The notes: a model not told the origin generated them from the letters alone. Positions 11,761 to 24,217 are shown, counted from the stretch's first letter. The stretch: DNA of 64,000 nucleotides from Doris montereyensis (GCA_037039925.1 JAXRKP010000049.1:207501-271500), one strand, 5' to 3'. Made by a program: numbers and translations.

Positions 11761-12213
11761 GTGAGGAAAAACTCATCCATGGAAAACCAAAAAGGTGGTA
11801 CCAGTAATCACACACGTTTTTCTGACATGGTAAAGCAACTTCACTGTGATAAAATAAGCGTCCATATCTTCAAAATCACGCAAGACACAGCAAGGCATAT
11901 TACACAGCCAGATCGCAACAAGGATTTTTTAAAGCCCGTGTTAGACACATTTCAAACGACACATGCTATTGTTGCAGAGACTGATGATTTCATTATTGAG
12001 TATTGCGTTACCAATCAAAGGATAAGCAAATTCATCCTCAAGAACAACGAAGACAATAGCCCATATGCGAAAATGCGACAACGAGATCTGTTTAATTGGC
12101 AAGATCAGACGATCTTGATTATGGAGGACTGCGACTATGGAGACCACGTGCAGAATATTCTGACATTACTACCCCATCTTAAAAGTTTAATCTTCAAAAC
12201 ATTGAATCTATAA
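11761..12213 (+). CDS. Uncharacterised 150-codon open frame
   Basis: An open frame of about 150 codons, beginning at a non-ATG codon at 11761; the first internal ATG is at 11779 (MENQKGGTSNHTRFSDMVKQ). I do not recognise a domain. The composition is that of real protein, with mixed charged and hydrophobic residues including ILIMEDCDYGDHVQNILTLL near the end, and it ends with a stop at 12211-12213. The upstream Ser/Thr/Asp-rich frame (about 11500-11755) could be its frame-shifted N-terminal part. It lies between two CR1-like LINE fragments, so an accessory ORF (ORF1) of such an element is the simplest guess. There are no splice signals that tie it to the JAK-like gene. Confidence 0.35.
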   Translation: MRKNSSMENQKGGTSNHTRFSDMVKQLHCDKISVHIFKITQDTARHITQPDRNKDFLKPVLDTFQTTHAIVAETDDFIIEYCVTNQRISKFILKNNEDNSPYAKMRQRDLFNWQDQTILIMEDCDYGDHVQNILTLLPHLKSLIFKTLNL

Positions 12214-12230
12214 TCTATAAAAAGCAAGAC

Positions 12231-12640
12231 AGAGACAAAACAAGTTCTGGAAACCATGACTTTTATAACCAATAATATGTGTACCTTTTCAAGTTAACAT
12301 TCTCTTAATAATGTTTTGTATTTCTCAGATAATTATTAATTTGCCATGGTTTGATTGCTGATTCGTCCTAATGGATGTCATTTTCTGTTTGCCCTTTATT
12401 TGCATATTTGTGAATGTATTCACTCAAAGCAAATTGACTTAGATAGGGATGCATTGATGATGTGTCAAGAATTATTGTATCCATTTTCACCATAAATACT
12501 TGCATATCTGAAATAATGCCTTCACATGATGTTTTCTTGAAATCTGAATAAAATGTAACACAAACGCGCAAAAAAAAACTTTTTGTTTTAATTAGAAAAC
12601 AAAAACAAACAAAAAAAACACAAAAACAAAAACAGTTATT
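12231..12640. other. No gene seen; A-rich stretch
   Basis: AT-rich DNA ending in an A-rich run with repeated CAAAAA-type words at about 12568-12640. The run may be a decayed poly-A tail of a retroelement. Confidence 0.4.
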
Positions 12641-12800
12641 GACAATTCCTGAAACTCAATTGAAGCGTTTCGGAGATAGAAGTTTTGGTAAAATTGGACC
12701 ACAAATATGGAATACTTTACCTCCATCGGTGATGCTTGCCACCAGTCTTGAAATCTTCAAAAAGCATGTATTATTAGGACACTTATACAAGTCCCTTTAA
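12640..12800 (+). mobile_element. CR1-like LINE, extreme 3' coding end
   Basis: One frame reads LKRFGDRSFGKIGPQIWNTL and then PPSVMLATSLEIFKKHVLLG before a stop. This is the signature ending of CR1/L2-type proteins (GDRSF...WN.LP...FK..L). It is a separate remnant from the copy ending near 11010, or its displaced 3' end. Confidence 0.7.
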
Positions 12801-13580
12801 CATGATACTTTTAACATTTCATACTATATTTGAAGTATTGTTCTGCCCTTGTAAAGTATCTAGAGCTTGTCTGCATTGAGGATCTTTTTTCAATCTTGGC
12901 TGTTTATATGTTCGATATTATTACTACTGTTTGTACTGTGGCACCTCATTGATGATTTGTTTATTTTTCTTTTCATATTCTGTAATTCGTATTGCATTCC
13001 TGTTTTGATATCTGTTATCATACCTTATCTGTGAATGATTCGTATATATTGTTATCTTAACAGCATCCGCATGAAACAAGGAGGATATATAACATGTTCT
13101 TATAAGATCTGTAATGATAATGTTCAAAGAGAATTTAATTGGTCATCTCAATAGACTATTGATATCGGTTTGAGCAATACACCATCACTGAAATCTGAGA
13201 GTAAGATAGACTTGTCAACAAATTGGACAGTGTTATCCATCTATTCAAATTCCAGTACTAGTCTCATTCACACAGACAATAAAAGCGATAAAAACAATAA
13301 GTCTCCCCTCATTCATCCTTATTGAATATTTGTTTGTTGTCTTCATATACAATAATAGTTCACCCCAATTTCCTTGAACGCCATTTAGTATTTGTATTGT
13401 ATCTTCATCCTACAATAATGAGCTGCGCTTTAATTTTATTTCAATTTCAGATTGGGAGATCCCTGCTCTTGCTGTTTTTTAATTCCAAGGATTCCATTCG
13501 TCGTGGAATCATAGATATATTCAAGAGAAGGCAAAGTTATCAAAGAAAACTTAATGCTCTACAGTATCAATGCCATTGAG
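12801..13580. other. Intron, nothing certain
   Basis: A short open frame at 13447-13578 follows a good acceptor (TTTCAG) but shows no domain and ends in a stop, so I do not call it. The rest is AT-rich intronic sequence. Confidence 0.4.
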
Positions 13581-13653
13581 CAACTTCTGTTTCCATTTAT
13601 AAAGGAATACATATAGATCTACCTAAAGCAAAGTCATTTGGAACAAAACTAAA
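13581..13653 (+). CDS. Possible linker exon of the JAK-like gene
   Basis: The frame ATSVSIYKGIHIDLPKAKSF then GTKLK ends exactly at an AAAG|GTAAAG donor in phase 0. Phase 0 is what the next confident exon (14234) needs. The proposed acceptor (ATTGAG) lacks a clear pyrimidine tract. If real, it would code for the linker just before the first pseudokinase domain. No domain is recognisable. Confidence 0.25.
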
Positions 13654-14233
13654 GGTAAAGATAAAACATATCGATTTTCTAAGATTGAGCATGTAAAAAG
13701 CTGATGCAGCAAAACAGAAAATAAGTTAACATAATTTTAGAACTAAATAAAGCATACTTCTTAGACATCATTGGTCGATTTACAAAGAATGTAATGAAAG
13801 ACTACTAGTAAACATAACAAATGACACCAAAATCAGACCTACTGTTTGCTGCTAAATGTTATAGTATGTTCAAAATCTTGCTGCTCAGAAACCTGTAACA
13901 CATCCCAGTTTATATAGCATCAAGCTGGAACGGCTGCTGATCTGTTACACTCACAGGCTTTCCTTCCCAGCTGCAGCTAGTATCTATTTGCACCTGGATG
14001 AAGGGGACAATCTTAATGTAGTCTTCTGTCTGACATAAACAAAATTACCTACATCACTTTAAAATCAAACTTTTGATTAGCTGTAATTCAATTTAACATC
14101 ATATACGCTGGCAGTTATACTCAGATATTGAGACAGTTTACCACTAGATTAATGACACCACTACTATATACAAGAATATCAAGTCGTTAACTTGTATTCC
14201 CGCATCCTTTCAATTCATACTTATGTTTTCCAG
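13654..14233. other. Intron, no feature seen
   Basis: AT-rich sequence ending in the TTTTCCAG acceptor of the next exon. Confidence 0.5.
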
Positions 14234-14497
14234 GACAAATTTATCACTGAATCACCTGATTGGTTGAGTTTTAAAATTGTTTTTGCTGAAAGACCTGCTC
14301 AAATGTTTGTCTACACCATTTCTGAGAAAGATCATATACGATACAACAAAACAACATTTGAAGAGCAAAAGGATTTAAAGTATACAGAAATGTTGCACTT
14401 GGCAAAACTGAGGCATGAAAACATAATTCAAATGTTTGCATATCAATATGCAGAAATGCCCCACTTTTACATCATTGAAGAGGGACAGCAGTTACAG
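14234..14497 (+). CDS. JAK-like gene, pseudokinase domain 1, N-lobe exon
   Basis: Exon of 88 codons with a TTTTCCAG acceptor and CAG|GTTTGT donor, phase 0 at both ends. It covers the N-lobe of a protein-kinase fold: DWLSFKIVFAERPAQMFVYT contains the beta-3 region, where the invariant Lys of the VAIK motif is replaced (FVYT). EEQKDLKYTEMLHLAKLRHE and NIIQMFAYQ match the alpha-C helix and beta-4 (the Glu, then LRHENI), and FYIIEEGQQLQ is the beta-5/hinge. No glycine-rich loop is visible. Loss of the Lys and loop implies that normal ATP use is impaired. Compared with JAKs it takes the place of JH2, the regulatory pseudokinase. Confidence 0.75.
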
Positions 14498-15605
14498 GTT
14501 TGTTCCAATTTTGTTTTCCAAAGTAGCCAGCTTTATGAATTAAATAGGATATAGTATAGTTTATTGATCTTAAACAGAAATCACTTTTGACAGTTTCATG
14601 TTCAAAACAAAGATATTCAAAATATTACTCATGGAGCAATATTTCATGCTTGTTTAAATGAGGTAAAATGCGATTGGTGGTACTCAATTTTTTCCACTCC
14701 AGATCTTCCACGAAGATTGTGTAGATCAGATCATGAATTAAAAAAACGATTTGAAGTTGGTAACAATGTCTAAACATTTCATGTCAAAGGAAAATGTAGG
14801 CATTGATCCCAAGTCATTCAACTTTAAAAAAAAAGTTTAATAAAGTTACATATCTTATTATTACATGTACATTATTTTGATAGCGAATTGAATTAGTTTC
14901 AATTTCTTTGTCATGTATATTCACTGGACAATGAAACTGTGTTGCAAAAAAGTTTTTCATTACTGATGTCACCAGTAAATTTAATGTATGCCGTATGTGT
15001 CTCCACGTTCTTCTCCTAACCTTTCTACCAACACACTACCATTGCTTTTCTTTGCTGTCGTTTCCAAATGCTCAATTTGTGGTGCAATCAAACCATCGGA
15101 TGCCAAGGATTAGTCAAAAACATCTGTTTGTGGACGTTTTGATTTTTGCATTTTATAAGTCATGAATTCTCAACTTCATAACCCCCACAAAAACACTCTC
15201 TAGACATTCCAGTAAAGGATCAGACTTTTTCTTTGAGTTCTCATGGCCTTTGACTTTAACAAATACTTGCATTACTCTATGCATGTCATAATAATAATTC
15301 CTTTATGGAATTTTAAAAAACTTTGCCAGTGCCTTCATTCCTGTCAACAATATTTCTTTGATAAATAAATAGTGTTTTTCTTCAGTTATTTAGAGCGATT
15401 ACATCCTCGGTGGTAGCATTTATTCTCAGAGCTTTTATGTATATATTGAGTCAAGCGTTTTTAAATACCAAAAATACAGATTTGTTTTGGGTTTTTTTGT
15501 ATTTTAGCTCAGATCTGAGAGAGTTGACCAATGTCATGTAGCTGGTTAAAGAGTGCTCATTGCATTTACTTTCTTTTGTCTTCTGTAATTTCCTTAAGTA
15601 TCCAG
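14498..15605. other. Intron, no feature seen
   Basis: AT-rich intronic sequence. No sustained open frame or recognised repeat. Confidence 0.5.
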
Positions 15606-15611
15606 TCAATC

Positions 15612-15718
15612 ACCAGTAGGAAAATATGTTTGATAGCAAGTTTCCCTGGTTCACTCCTCACAACCAGTAGGAAAATATGCTTGATAGCAAGTTTCCCTGG
15701 TTCCTCCTCACAGCCAGT
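15612..15718. repeat. Tandem duplication of a 51-bp unit
   Basis: The stretch beginning ACCAGTAGGAAAATATG at 15612 is repeated at 15663, and the start of a third copy (CCAGTAG) follows near 15713. The units differ at a handful of bases. Confidence 0.85.
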
Positions 15719-15902
15719 AGCCAGACATCACTTTGCAGATATTTTACCTTCATGCAGTTTTTGCATGAGATGTATAGTTTTTTGGTATGACATTATGGTC
15801 CAACAAACTTCGCAGTAGTCCACTATGTAGGCTATTGAATGCTTTCTCACAGCCTTAAAAGTGCAAGTATAAAAAAAGGTTTACACTCCAATGACTGTTT
15901 AA

Positions 15903-16383
<481 letters not shown>

Positions 16384-17095
16384 TTTCGTTTATTGTTTGT
16401 GCAAGTTTTGCTGTCTGATAAAGTGTGCGCACATTCCATGTGTCCACAAAATTGATTGTTTTGGATTGAGAAGACTTGACAGAGTCTGGTTGCTGGCTTT
16501 CTTTCGGCTTTGCTTTGGCCCTCACTCATCATTGGTACAGTGTTCTGGATCGCCAGTCCAGTTTGGTTTTGTTGAGCTGCAGATCTAGAACCCTGTGTGT
16601 AAATCTTTCCTTCACCTGTATCCTTGTATTTTGATCCATCGTCGGTTCCTGTAACGTTTGTATTTTGTACAGGATAGAGGCATTAACCCTATGCCTCATC
16701 CCCATGCTGGATGGCCAGGATTTATTTTGGAGATTCACTCCAGACAGGTAGCTTTCTAAGCCCATGAGCATGGTCTGTCCATGGTTTGAAATCAGAGTTT
16801 TTCTTCTCCTAGATAGACTGCCTTTCTAGGTTAACGAGCTCTATCCATCCGGGGAGAGGTAGGTTATAAAGGCGCCTGGATTCACGTGCTAGCCACCTCA
16901 CAAGACATCTAAAGCATTTTCTAAAGGCTGAGTTTCCACTCTGCAGCCCCACTCTGTCCTCGTTGGCTAACATCAGTTTTGTCCACGACTGCTTATTTAG
17001 CATTCACAACTGACCTCTATATCTAGAGGCTGTTCCCTATATCCGCAACCGAGGACGCGACTGGTAGGAGATGGTCTCCCCCGCAGAACGTTTTA
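16384..17095 (-). mobile_element. LINE 5' end (leader and endonuclease start)
   Basis: On the minus strand the sequence runs from a 5' leader (about 17095 down to 16530) into the beginning of an APE endonuclease: NFVDTWNVRTLYQTAKLAQT at about 16450-16390, the usual opening of RTE- and jockey-type endonucleases. The AAT microsatellite cuts it off immediately after. The leader region has short open frames without recognised domains. Confidence 0.6.
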
Positions 17096-17109
17096 TTAGG
17101 TTTCTAAAA

Positions 17110-17290
17110 TACAACGACAGGCGTTGAGGTTATTAAGAGAATTAGAACAAGGTAATATGTCATATGATGAAAGATTGAAATTTCTTCAACTCCCATCTCT
17201 AAAATACTTAAGAAAACTGGGGGGGGGGAGGTATCTTATCAAATTGTATAAAATTTGTTATGATATAGATAATATTGATTAAATATCTTA
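17110..17290 (+). mobile_element. Jockey-type RT C-terminal fragment
   Basis: A short stretch reads QRQALRLLRELEQGNMSYDE and then RLKFLQLPSLKYLRKL, IKLYKICYDID. This is the conserved end found in many jockey/RTE-like reverse transcriptases (YEERL..L.LPSL..RR). A run of nine to ten G at 17220 interrupts it. Confidence 0.6.
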
Positions 17291-18060
17291 GATATCCTTA
17301 TAACCAAATCCAATGACAAGTCTACCAATCAAGTGAATGTTGTGGCCAATCACATCTCTCACCACCACAGTGTGTCATTTATTCTTAAATCTAAGAAACC
17401 AAAATTAAGCCGTCAAAACATCCGACATCGCAAGATCAAATCGATCAACCTATCAGAATTCATAACGAGCATCAGAACCTAAGTGAGCATATTAGCATGG
17501 CACCCTCTTGTGAAGAAAAGATCGGTGTCCTCAATACTGTGTTCACTGGAATCCTCGATCATCATGCACCTTTCACTGAAACGGAAAGACAAATCACTGC
17601 GACCCAATTCTCAATGGTTTTCAGACGATATTCATCACCTTAAACTGAAACGGCAAGAAAAGATCTAGTGAGAGGCTCCAGGTGCATAAAAAAATATGTA
17701 CACATATAAAAAAAGAAAGAAATAGAGCAATCAATGACGCAAAATGTGAACACATTCGAGAAAATATCTCCAAGCATAAGAAAAAACAGCAAGGAGCTTT
17801 TCAAAATCACAGATGGACTTCTCAAGCACAAACCACCAAAGACATCTCTCTCAACCCCTCATAGCAAAGATTCCCAGCATGATCTAGCTGAGGAGTTTGG
17901 AACATACTTTGACGACAAAATCGAAACCATGAGGAAGAATCTAGATAAGGCGTCGATATTTTCCGCAGTAAAAATTTCCTCTGACAACAACCCAATTCTA
18001 TCGAAATCATCACCCACAACATCACAAGAGATGAAAAGATCATTTTGAAATCACCCAGTA
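17291..18060 (+). mobile_element. CR1-like LINE fragment, endonuclease end to pre-RT
   Basis: One frame reads VSFILKSKKPKLSRQNIRHR (end of the endonuclease domain). It is followed by SLRPNSQWFSDDIHHLKLKR (17483-17668), then in a shifted frame KERNRAINDAKCEHIREN, then KELFKITDGLLKHKPPKT and DLAEEFGTYFDDKIETMRKN (17734-18048). This order (H.PL..R.....PW...I, KI...LL, L...F..FF..KI) is typical of CR1 and L2 elements. It breaks off before the RT proper. Confidence 0.75.
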
Positions 18061-18149
18061 AATATTGCTTTATGACTCATAATACTGATATTTTGCAATC
18101 ATGTATCTCGAACTCTCCGCACCAATTATATCAATAGATTCAAGATAAA

Positions 18150-18437
18150 TATTACAGTAGGAAGTTCTACTTCTGTTAGACATAATTGTTTTTATTATAA
18201 GAACAGTCAAAACATCGAACAGTTAACAGTTCAAAACAAAAAATTCAAAAAGTATTAATTCTTTTAAAAATGCCATTGATATGGAGCTCTATAATATAAA
18301 ATATTTGTATAGTGAATGAATGTGCATTGTCCTTGTTGATTATTGTATGTTCAATCATTTTAAACCTCAATGACTGTATTAAGATTTATGGAGCATTTAA
18401 AGGTAAAATGACCTATCTAACCTCTGACATGATATGA
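18150..18437 (+). repeat. Dispersed repeat R1, copy a
   Basis: About 290 bases that recur in the same orientation at 52300-52551, starting GGAAGTTCTA and including ATGCCATTGATATG and TTATGG(A/G)GCATTTAAAGGT. No coding content. Identity of the element is unknown. Confidence 0.8.
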
Positions 18438-18589
18438 TATATATCCTGTTTTGGTTCCTTTCTGTTTCTTCTATTTTCTATGTGGTTTTCTTGTCAGCTC
18501 TTTGATCTTCTTGTACATATAGGTATGTTTTATTCATCTGTTAGCCAGGGTTTGCTATTGGAAAAACATAGTAGGTTTTTGTTAACACT

Positions 18590-18838
18590 GATTTATTGAA
18601 GACAATATTAACTGTTATCAGAGTGAGCCTTGCACAGGTCCAAATGTGAGTAAGTCCCACACTCATAAGTTGAGCATTGGGTAATCAGGAGTAGAGTCCT
18701 GATTTTTCTTGGCATACGGCATATTTTCACTGAGGGCGAATAGACCTTGCTACCCATTTTGCTGATGGGTCGACAGGAGGGCCAGAAAATGTGCCCGGAC
18801 AGTCAGCCACTCTACCAACTGAGCTACCAGCGCCTCAA
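18590..18838 (-). repeat. tRNA-derived SINE
   Basis: On the minus strand it starts GGCGCTGGTAGCTCAGTTGG, a near-perfect tRNA 5' half with A-box, then TAGAGTGGCTGACTGTCC. The 3' half of the tRNA is not preserved, and a longer non-tRNA body follows. This is the structure of a tRNA-headed SINE and not of a functional tRNA gene. Confidence 0.75.
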
Positions 18839-19711
18839 ATGTGTGACTGACTATACAGATTGAAAAATGTTGTTTTTTTCATGTTTACAACTTGATATCT
18901 TGAGCCTGCTCTTGATGTTGAGCTTGTTTCATTGAGATATGCATATGTATTGTAAAATATCTTATTAACTCAGTACACTCAAACGAGATGAAAACTGTAG
19001 GGACTGCTCAATGTGCTCACTAAGGAAGTTCAGTTTTGAGTGAGATTATATTCATGAAGAAAAGGATTATTCGATGCACTAAGGGAATAATTTTCGACTG
19101 ATCTTGAAAGTCTTTAAAAATATTGAAAATAATTATCCAGCATCAGAAAATGTTCATCATTCATTGTTTTTCTCTACTTATGGTGAGGGCATAATTTATT
19201 CAGTAATTGACTCTTGCAATCTTAGAGAATTTCAATAATTTATATGACAGTGAAATATAAAATTATACAACTGTTACACAAGTAAAGTTATACAACTATT
19301 ACACAAGCAGTTCTTCCATGAACAGGATGAGATTTATTGAATCAAAACAAATGAACAAAAACAAAACAAAGCAAAACAAAAACCGCATAAAGCATAATTC
19401 AAGACTACAGTCACTTTTCACAATCTGTGCTTATTTGTCAGATATATCTCTTTTTTTACATGCCTCCATGTACCCACTGCCTATGAAGGCATTCTGCATG
19501 ATATTTGCCTACAGGCTGGGTTTTTTTGGCAATTGATTTTATTAACACACTTAATCACGGTCCACATGTTTCTTTTAATTAACGCAAATAATTTTAATTG
19601 AATTTAACTGCCTTTTCACTATGCAGTCTGACAAGCAAGCAAGCATCCAAAAGAAAACCTGCATCTATATACTATATGTAGAATATAATTCTGTAATTTT
19701 GTTCTCAACAG
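18839..19711. other. Intron, no feature seen
   Basis: AT-rich. A short frame at 19318-19533 has no recognised domain and low-complexity Lys/Asn content, so it is not called. Confidence 0.5.
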
Positions 19712-19934
19712 ATCATGCTGAAAAATAAACGAGACAACCAAACGATTTTTAAACCAGACTTTCTGTGCAAGCTCCTACAGGATGCCTTGAAGGGATTGAG
19801 GGCTTGTCATGATGAAGGCTACATACACCGCAACCTGACTGCAGACAGTTTGTGTGTTGTCAATAATATGCAATCTGTCAAGCTATGTGGATTTCATCTT
19901 TGTATGAAACAGGCCAGAAATGAAATTGCTATTG
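19712..19934 (+). CDS. JAK-like gene, pseudokinase domain 1, catalytic-loop exon
   Basis: Exon with CTCAACAG acceptor and ATTG|GTGAGC donor, starting in phase 0 and ending one base into a codon. It encodes LLQDALKGLRACHDEGYIHR, the alpha-E helix and catalytic loop, then NLTADSLCVV. The HRD motif reads HRN, so the catalytic Asp is Asn, and the metal-binding Asn five residues later is Ser. The DFG motif reads GFH in VKLCGFHLCM. These three losses make phosphotransfer very unlikely. JAK JH2 domains also carry an Asn in the HRD position (HGN), which supports the JAK reading. Confidence 0.85.
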
Positions 19935-20259
19935 GTGAGCTGTTCTGCATTCGTCAGTTACATGTAATTTGATTTGGCACCATTTTGCAGGAAAAGAGAA
20001 ATTATGTATGACTGTTATTGCAGGTATACCTTAGCTATAGTATCTTTTTGTTGATTTTAAAATTTGTGTGATTTGATGATTCTCTCTCATCTCCATTTCT
20101 TAGACTGTGTTTCTGTTTGTTTAATTGTTCCCTGTTGTTAAGTACTTTGTTCTTGCAGTGTAAAAGGTTTTTGTGTTAAAGTAGTTCATCCTTTTAACAA
20201 TTGATACAAAACTCATTCACTTTCTCCAACAAGATATTCTTTTTCTGTTATAACCCCAG

Positions 20260-20435
20260 AATTGAACAGCAAAACAATCCCACTGCGCTGGAGCGCTCCT
20301 GAGTCTATTTTTTGTGACAAATTCTCAAAATTGACAGACATTTGGATGGTTGGACATTTGATTTATGAAGTTTTAACCCATGGTTTGCTGCCATACTCTA
20401 CATTTCTTCTATCAGATGATCAATTTCTAGACGGC
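20260..20435 (+). CDS. JAK-like gene, pseudokinase domain 1, activation segment and helix F exon
   Basis: Acceptor CCCCAG and donor GGC|GTAAGT. The one-base overhang of the preceding exon plus AA completes a Glu codon, so phases agree. The exon encodes ELNSKTIPLRWSAPESIFCD, with the tyrosine-kinase-type P+1 loop and APE motif, and TDIWMVGHLIYEVLTHGLLP, the DxW..G helix F region with its Asp retained. The fold is therefore kept although the catalytic residues are lost. PLRWSAPES is characteristic of tyrosine and not serine kinases. Confidence 0.85.
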
Positions 20436-21661
20436 GTAAGTTATCTTTAATTTTCATGTTAGAACGCACTATCTTTATGTATATGTACAATGCTGTGTGT
20501 GTGTGCACGCACACATCAGGAAGAAAATTTGAGCCCAGTTGAGAAATGTCTGCACACACTCATGAAAAACAACAGCGCAAAACAAACAAAATCTGTTTAT
20601 TTCCACACAATTGGGATTTTTGCGTTAAAATTTGCGCAACATCAAAATTTTCTTACACGGAATAGAAAAAATGAGAGGGAACATTGTGTATGTGCTATCT
20701 ATTCTTTTCATTCTGGGTTTTTCAATCTATTTGTAGGTGATCTTAGAAATTCTATCACCTGGAGGGAGAAAAGTGTGGATGGAGAAATTGTCATATGATT
20801 TAGAAGCCTTTTTGCATTTTAAGTTACTGTAATTACAAATGAGCCAGTCTCCTGAAATTCTAACGATAACGTAACATCATTTTAAAAACATAATAATGTT
20901 CTAAAATTTTCTCACAAAAATTCAGAATATGACAATAATTGGTCATGATTCGTCACACTTTATATGCACGGCTGAAAATAAACTTGCATGAAATTTCTTT
21001 CATATAAATTCATTGAATTGTATTCTTTTTTAAATGCATCACTTTTTATCATTCTTCCATAACCTAAAAATCAAATATTACATTGAGATGCCTATGTCCA
21101 AAGTATCAATATGTTACAAGTAAGAAGCTCGTCATTTCCTTCTTGGTAAAGAAAGAAAACAAAGTTGCAGTGAAACTTTCAATGTGAAAAAGGTAAAGAT
21201 ATTGTCTACTTTGGTCAAGATTCTTGGTCTTCATTTAAGCCAAATATTTTACTACAAACGGTGATTATGTGGTTGAGTGCTCAACCTCTTCCTGTTCCAT
21301 AGTAATGTACTTTCACTCTTAGATAATCTATATCATATCAGTCAGTTATAAAAATAGCTAACCCTTTTTGAGCTGCCAATACTCATCCTTATTCTCTTCT
21401 GAAGAAAATAGGAATACAATAAGGTTTATTGTTCATTGCATACCTTTTCACTACGTCCAACTGTTTTCCCAATACGTGGAAAAATAAGTTCCTTGTTTAA
21501 TATAAAGTTGTGAATTCTTGTTCTTTTCTTGATTTTATGCTTGGATTTAAGGATAAATTTTGAAGAAAAGAAAATGATTGAATTGATAAAAATTGATATT
21601 ACTTAATACAAATTGCCATTTATTCTTTCTACATAGATATTTAGATAATAATTGACACAAG
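20436..21661. other. Intron, no feature seen
   Basis: AT-rich sequence. A short GT/CA run lies near 20495-20515. No other exon or repeat was recognised. Confidence 0.5.
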
Positions 21662-21857
21662 AGAATGAAAAACAATGTATTTGAAAGATGTAAAACATAC
21701 TCTGTTGTCCAGCTGAAGTCAAATAGTATAACTCTTCAACGAGAACATTGCCTGCATGAGAAAACGTCAGACCTCATCACACGATGCGCTGACTATGATT
21801 CACAGCGCCGCCCATCCATTGAGGAAGTCCTTACATCTATGGAGGAGATATACCAAG
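21662..21857 (+). CDS. JAK-like gene, pseudokinase domain 1, C-lobe end exon
   Basis: Acceptor CACAAG and donor CAAG|GTTTGT; it starts in phase 0 and leaves one base. It encodes the last helices of a kinase C-lobe: DLITRCADYDSQRRPSIEEV followed by LTSMEEIYQ. JAK1 JH2 has a near-identical pattern here (DL.TRC..YD...RP). This is the strongest single reason to call domain 1 JH2-like. The acceptor lacks a long pyrimidine tract, but alternative upstream acceptors run into stops in the required frame. Confidence 0.8.
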
Positions 21858-23770
21858 GTTTGTATATTTTCATATCTTGAATTTTATAAATATATCATAT
21901 GTTAACATGAGATGTTTTCTTTGCAACAATCTGACTGAGAGATTGCAATATCTACAGAGTTTACTATTCTAGAAAAAGGAGATCATTAAATTGCCTGACT
22001 AACTACTTTTGTTTTCTCTTCAACTATTTAGAAAACATCTCACCTTTATCTATAAAAAAGAAAAAGAAAAAAAGATGACAATTTCTTACCTTACACAGAA
22101 ATCAACAGAAAATGATTTCATATTTTAAGTCAGACTGCTAATTCAAAATTACATATTTTATCAAAAAGACTGCTATTATGGTCTTTTCCATCACATTTAC
22201 ATACACATATGAATACATTTTTGAAAGAATATGAAATGTATAGCTCTAAATTTTTGCATGAAGGCTTTAAATTTCTAATGATGTAAAGAATATTAAGCGT
22301 AAAAAATGTTGTAGACTTAATCATTCTTTCCCACCAATATGTGACTTTGTTCTTTTCTATATTTCTAAATCTAATGTCCTTAAACACAAAGAAATTTTGA
22401 GAAATGGCTTCCACTGGTTGTTTGTTACAAGTGATTTTTCTCCATGTTCGATGTACAACAACACATTGGTATGTCGATAATAAATCTAAAAAGGTTTCAA
22501 TGTAACCTTACATTTTGCTCATGAATCAGAATGTCTTTGTTAGACCATTTATATTACAGGGAATTGAAAATACACCAAATTGAATTTTTAATGTAAAAAG
22601 CCTAAAGGTTTATATGAATCAGTGTTACTGTTTTTTATATAGCACATAGACAAATGCTAAAATATTTTAAACTGCTTAGACCAAATAATTTATTCCTAAC
22701 TTCAATAGTAAAATCAGCCTTTATGGGACGTTTCTGTCAAATCCTATTCATCAACGTTTTCAGTAGATAAACCTGACCAGGGGGCCTTTTTCATCAGAAA
22801 GTATACTGGCAAGAAGAATTGTGAACATATAAGTCTGATTGTATATCAGTTGTGGGGAACTCTTTCTTCGAATGATTAATTTGATATTTTCCCTGCTGTA
22901 CGCATAAATGTTCTAGTGATTACTGGATTACATATTTTTATCCTCAATTTTATTTTTGTTACGATTCACCTTTGTCTTTCAAATGTCAATGTCGTAAGTG
23001 TTATTTTACTTTGCTTTAAAGTTCTCAAGTTGTGAACAAGCTCTTGTTAATTTGTTTCGGTTGGATTTTTTCTTCCTTAGCTGTTTCAGAATCATCAGAA
23101 GAAAAGTGGATTATCCTGCCATAGGTTGTGATAATGGCAAGTCTTCTACTGGTTTTTCAAGAGTATGTATGCCTACTATCTTAAAAGGGTCAATTCTAAT
23201 TTTATTTCTGAAATGATTGATTGTCGTTCCATGCATGGGTAGCTTTTAACAATATCAACATACTTCTGTCATGAATGGATGTTTAAGAAAAATCCTTTTT
23301 GAGAATTTTGAGGGCTCTATACATTGCTTCCTAAATTTCAGTTCTTTTGAAAGCCTTTACTACAACAAAAAAAATCCAAAGAAACAAATTGTCTTGTATC
23401 TCAAAAGGTATAACATTAAATGTCTGCAATCTTACAATGTGACCTAATGTTGTCACTAGGAACTGAATTAAAATAATTGCCTGACCACTTGAAAACTTAC
23501 AATCAATTTACTTGTATAAAATATTATTATTACAAGGGTATTTTTATGCCAACTGAGCAAACATTACAAATACAAAGAAAAGAGATTTTTTGTAAACATT
23601 TTGTTTCTTACGTATATATACGTATTACATTGATAGTTTTAGTCTTAATTTTTTTAAAAGAAATACTGCTCTCTGGTGTCACTAAAAGATTTCACTTATA
23701 CTGATTGACGAAGATTTGAATGAAATTACGTCAGGAGATTTTGACCAAGATCAAGATTTAAGCTTTATAG
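21858..23770. other. Intron, no feature seen
   Basis: AT-rich sequence with several short chance frames. No repeat family was recognised before 23770. Confidence 0.5.
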
Positions 23771-23774
23771 AAAA

Positions 23775-24055
23775 CAAGCATACCCGAAGACAGCGGTGAA
23801 TTATGATTTCTCTTTATTCTAAAGCTGGATCTCTCGCACTTTGACTGTAGTAAACTCAGACATCATTGTATCGAGTAGGGGTGATATCAAGTACGATTAA
23901 TAATAATAGCTCGAATCAATTCAAAAACCTGTTTTGATCCAATACTTCATTTGCTAAGAACCTGAAGTAGACTGTTTGAAATCTACATGCAAAGTGTAAA
24001 GGTTGTGGGTGCAGTGGTTCCTTTGTTGTAAGTGGTTCAAAGTTAGAGATGTTCA

Positions 24056-24057
<2 letters not shown>
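23775..24057 (+). repeat. Dispersed repeat R2, copy a
   Basis: Matches 43095-43530 in the same orientation: GAATTATGATTTCTCTTTAT, GTGATATCAAGTACGATT, TTTGCTAAGAACCT, and the end AAAGTTAGAGA(T/C)GTTCAGCT. The second copy carries about 100 extra bases in the middle. No coding content; the element type is unknown. Confidence 0.8.
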
Positions 24058-24093
<36 letters not shown>

Positions 24094-24186
24094 TATATAT
24101 ATATATAGATATAGAGATAGAGATATATATATATATAGATAGATATATATATCTATATAGATATAGAGATAGAGATATATATAGAT

Positions 24187-24217
<31 letters not shown>

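Noticed and set aside
13447..13578. Open frame after a TTTCAG acceptor
   Set aside because: No recognisable domain, ends in a stop without a usable donor, and is not needed for phase.
18777..18838. Functional tRNA gene
   Set aside because: Only the 5' half of a tRNA is recognisable and no acceptor stem closes, so it is a SINE head.
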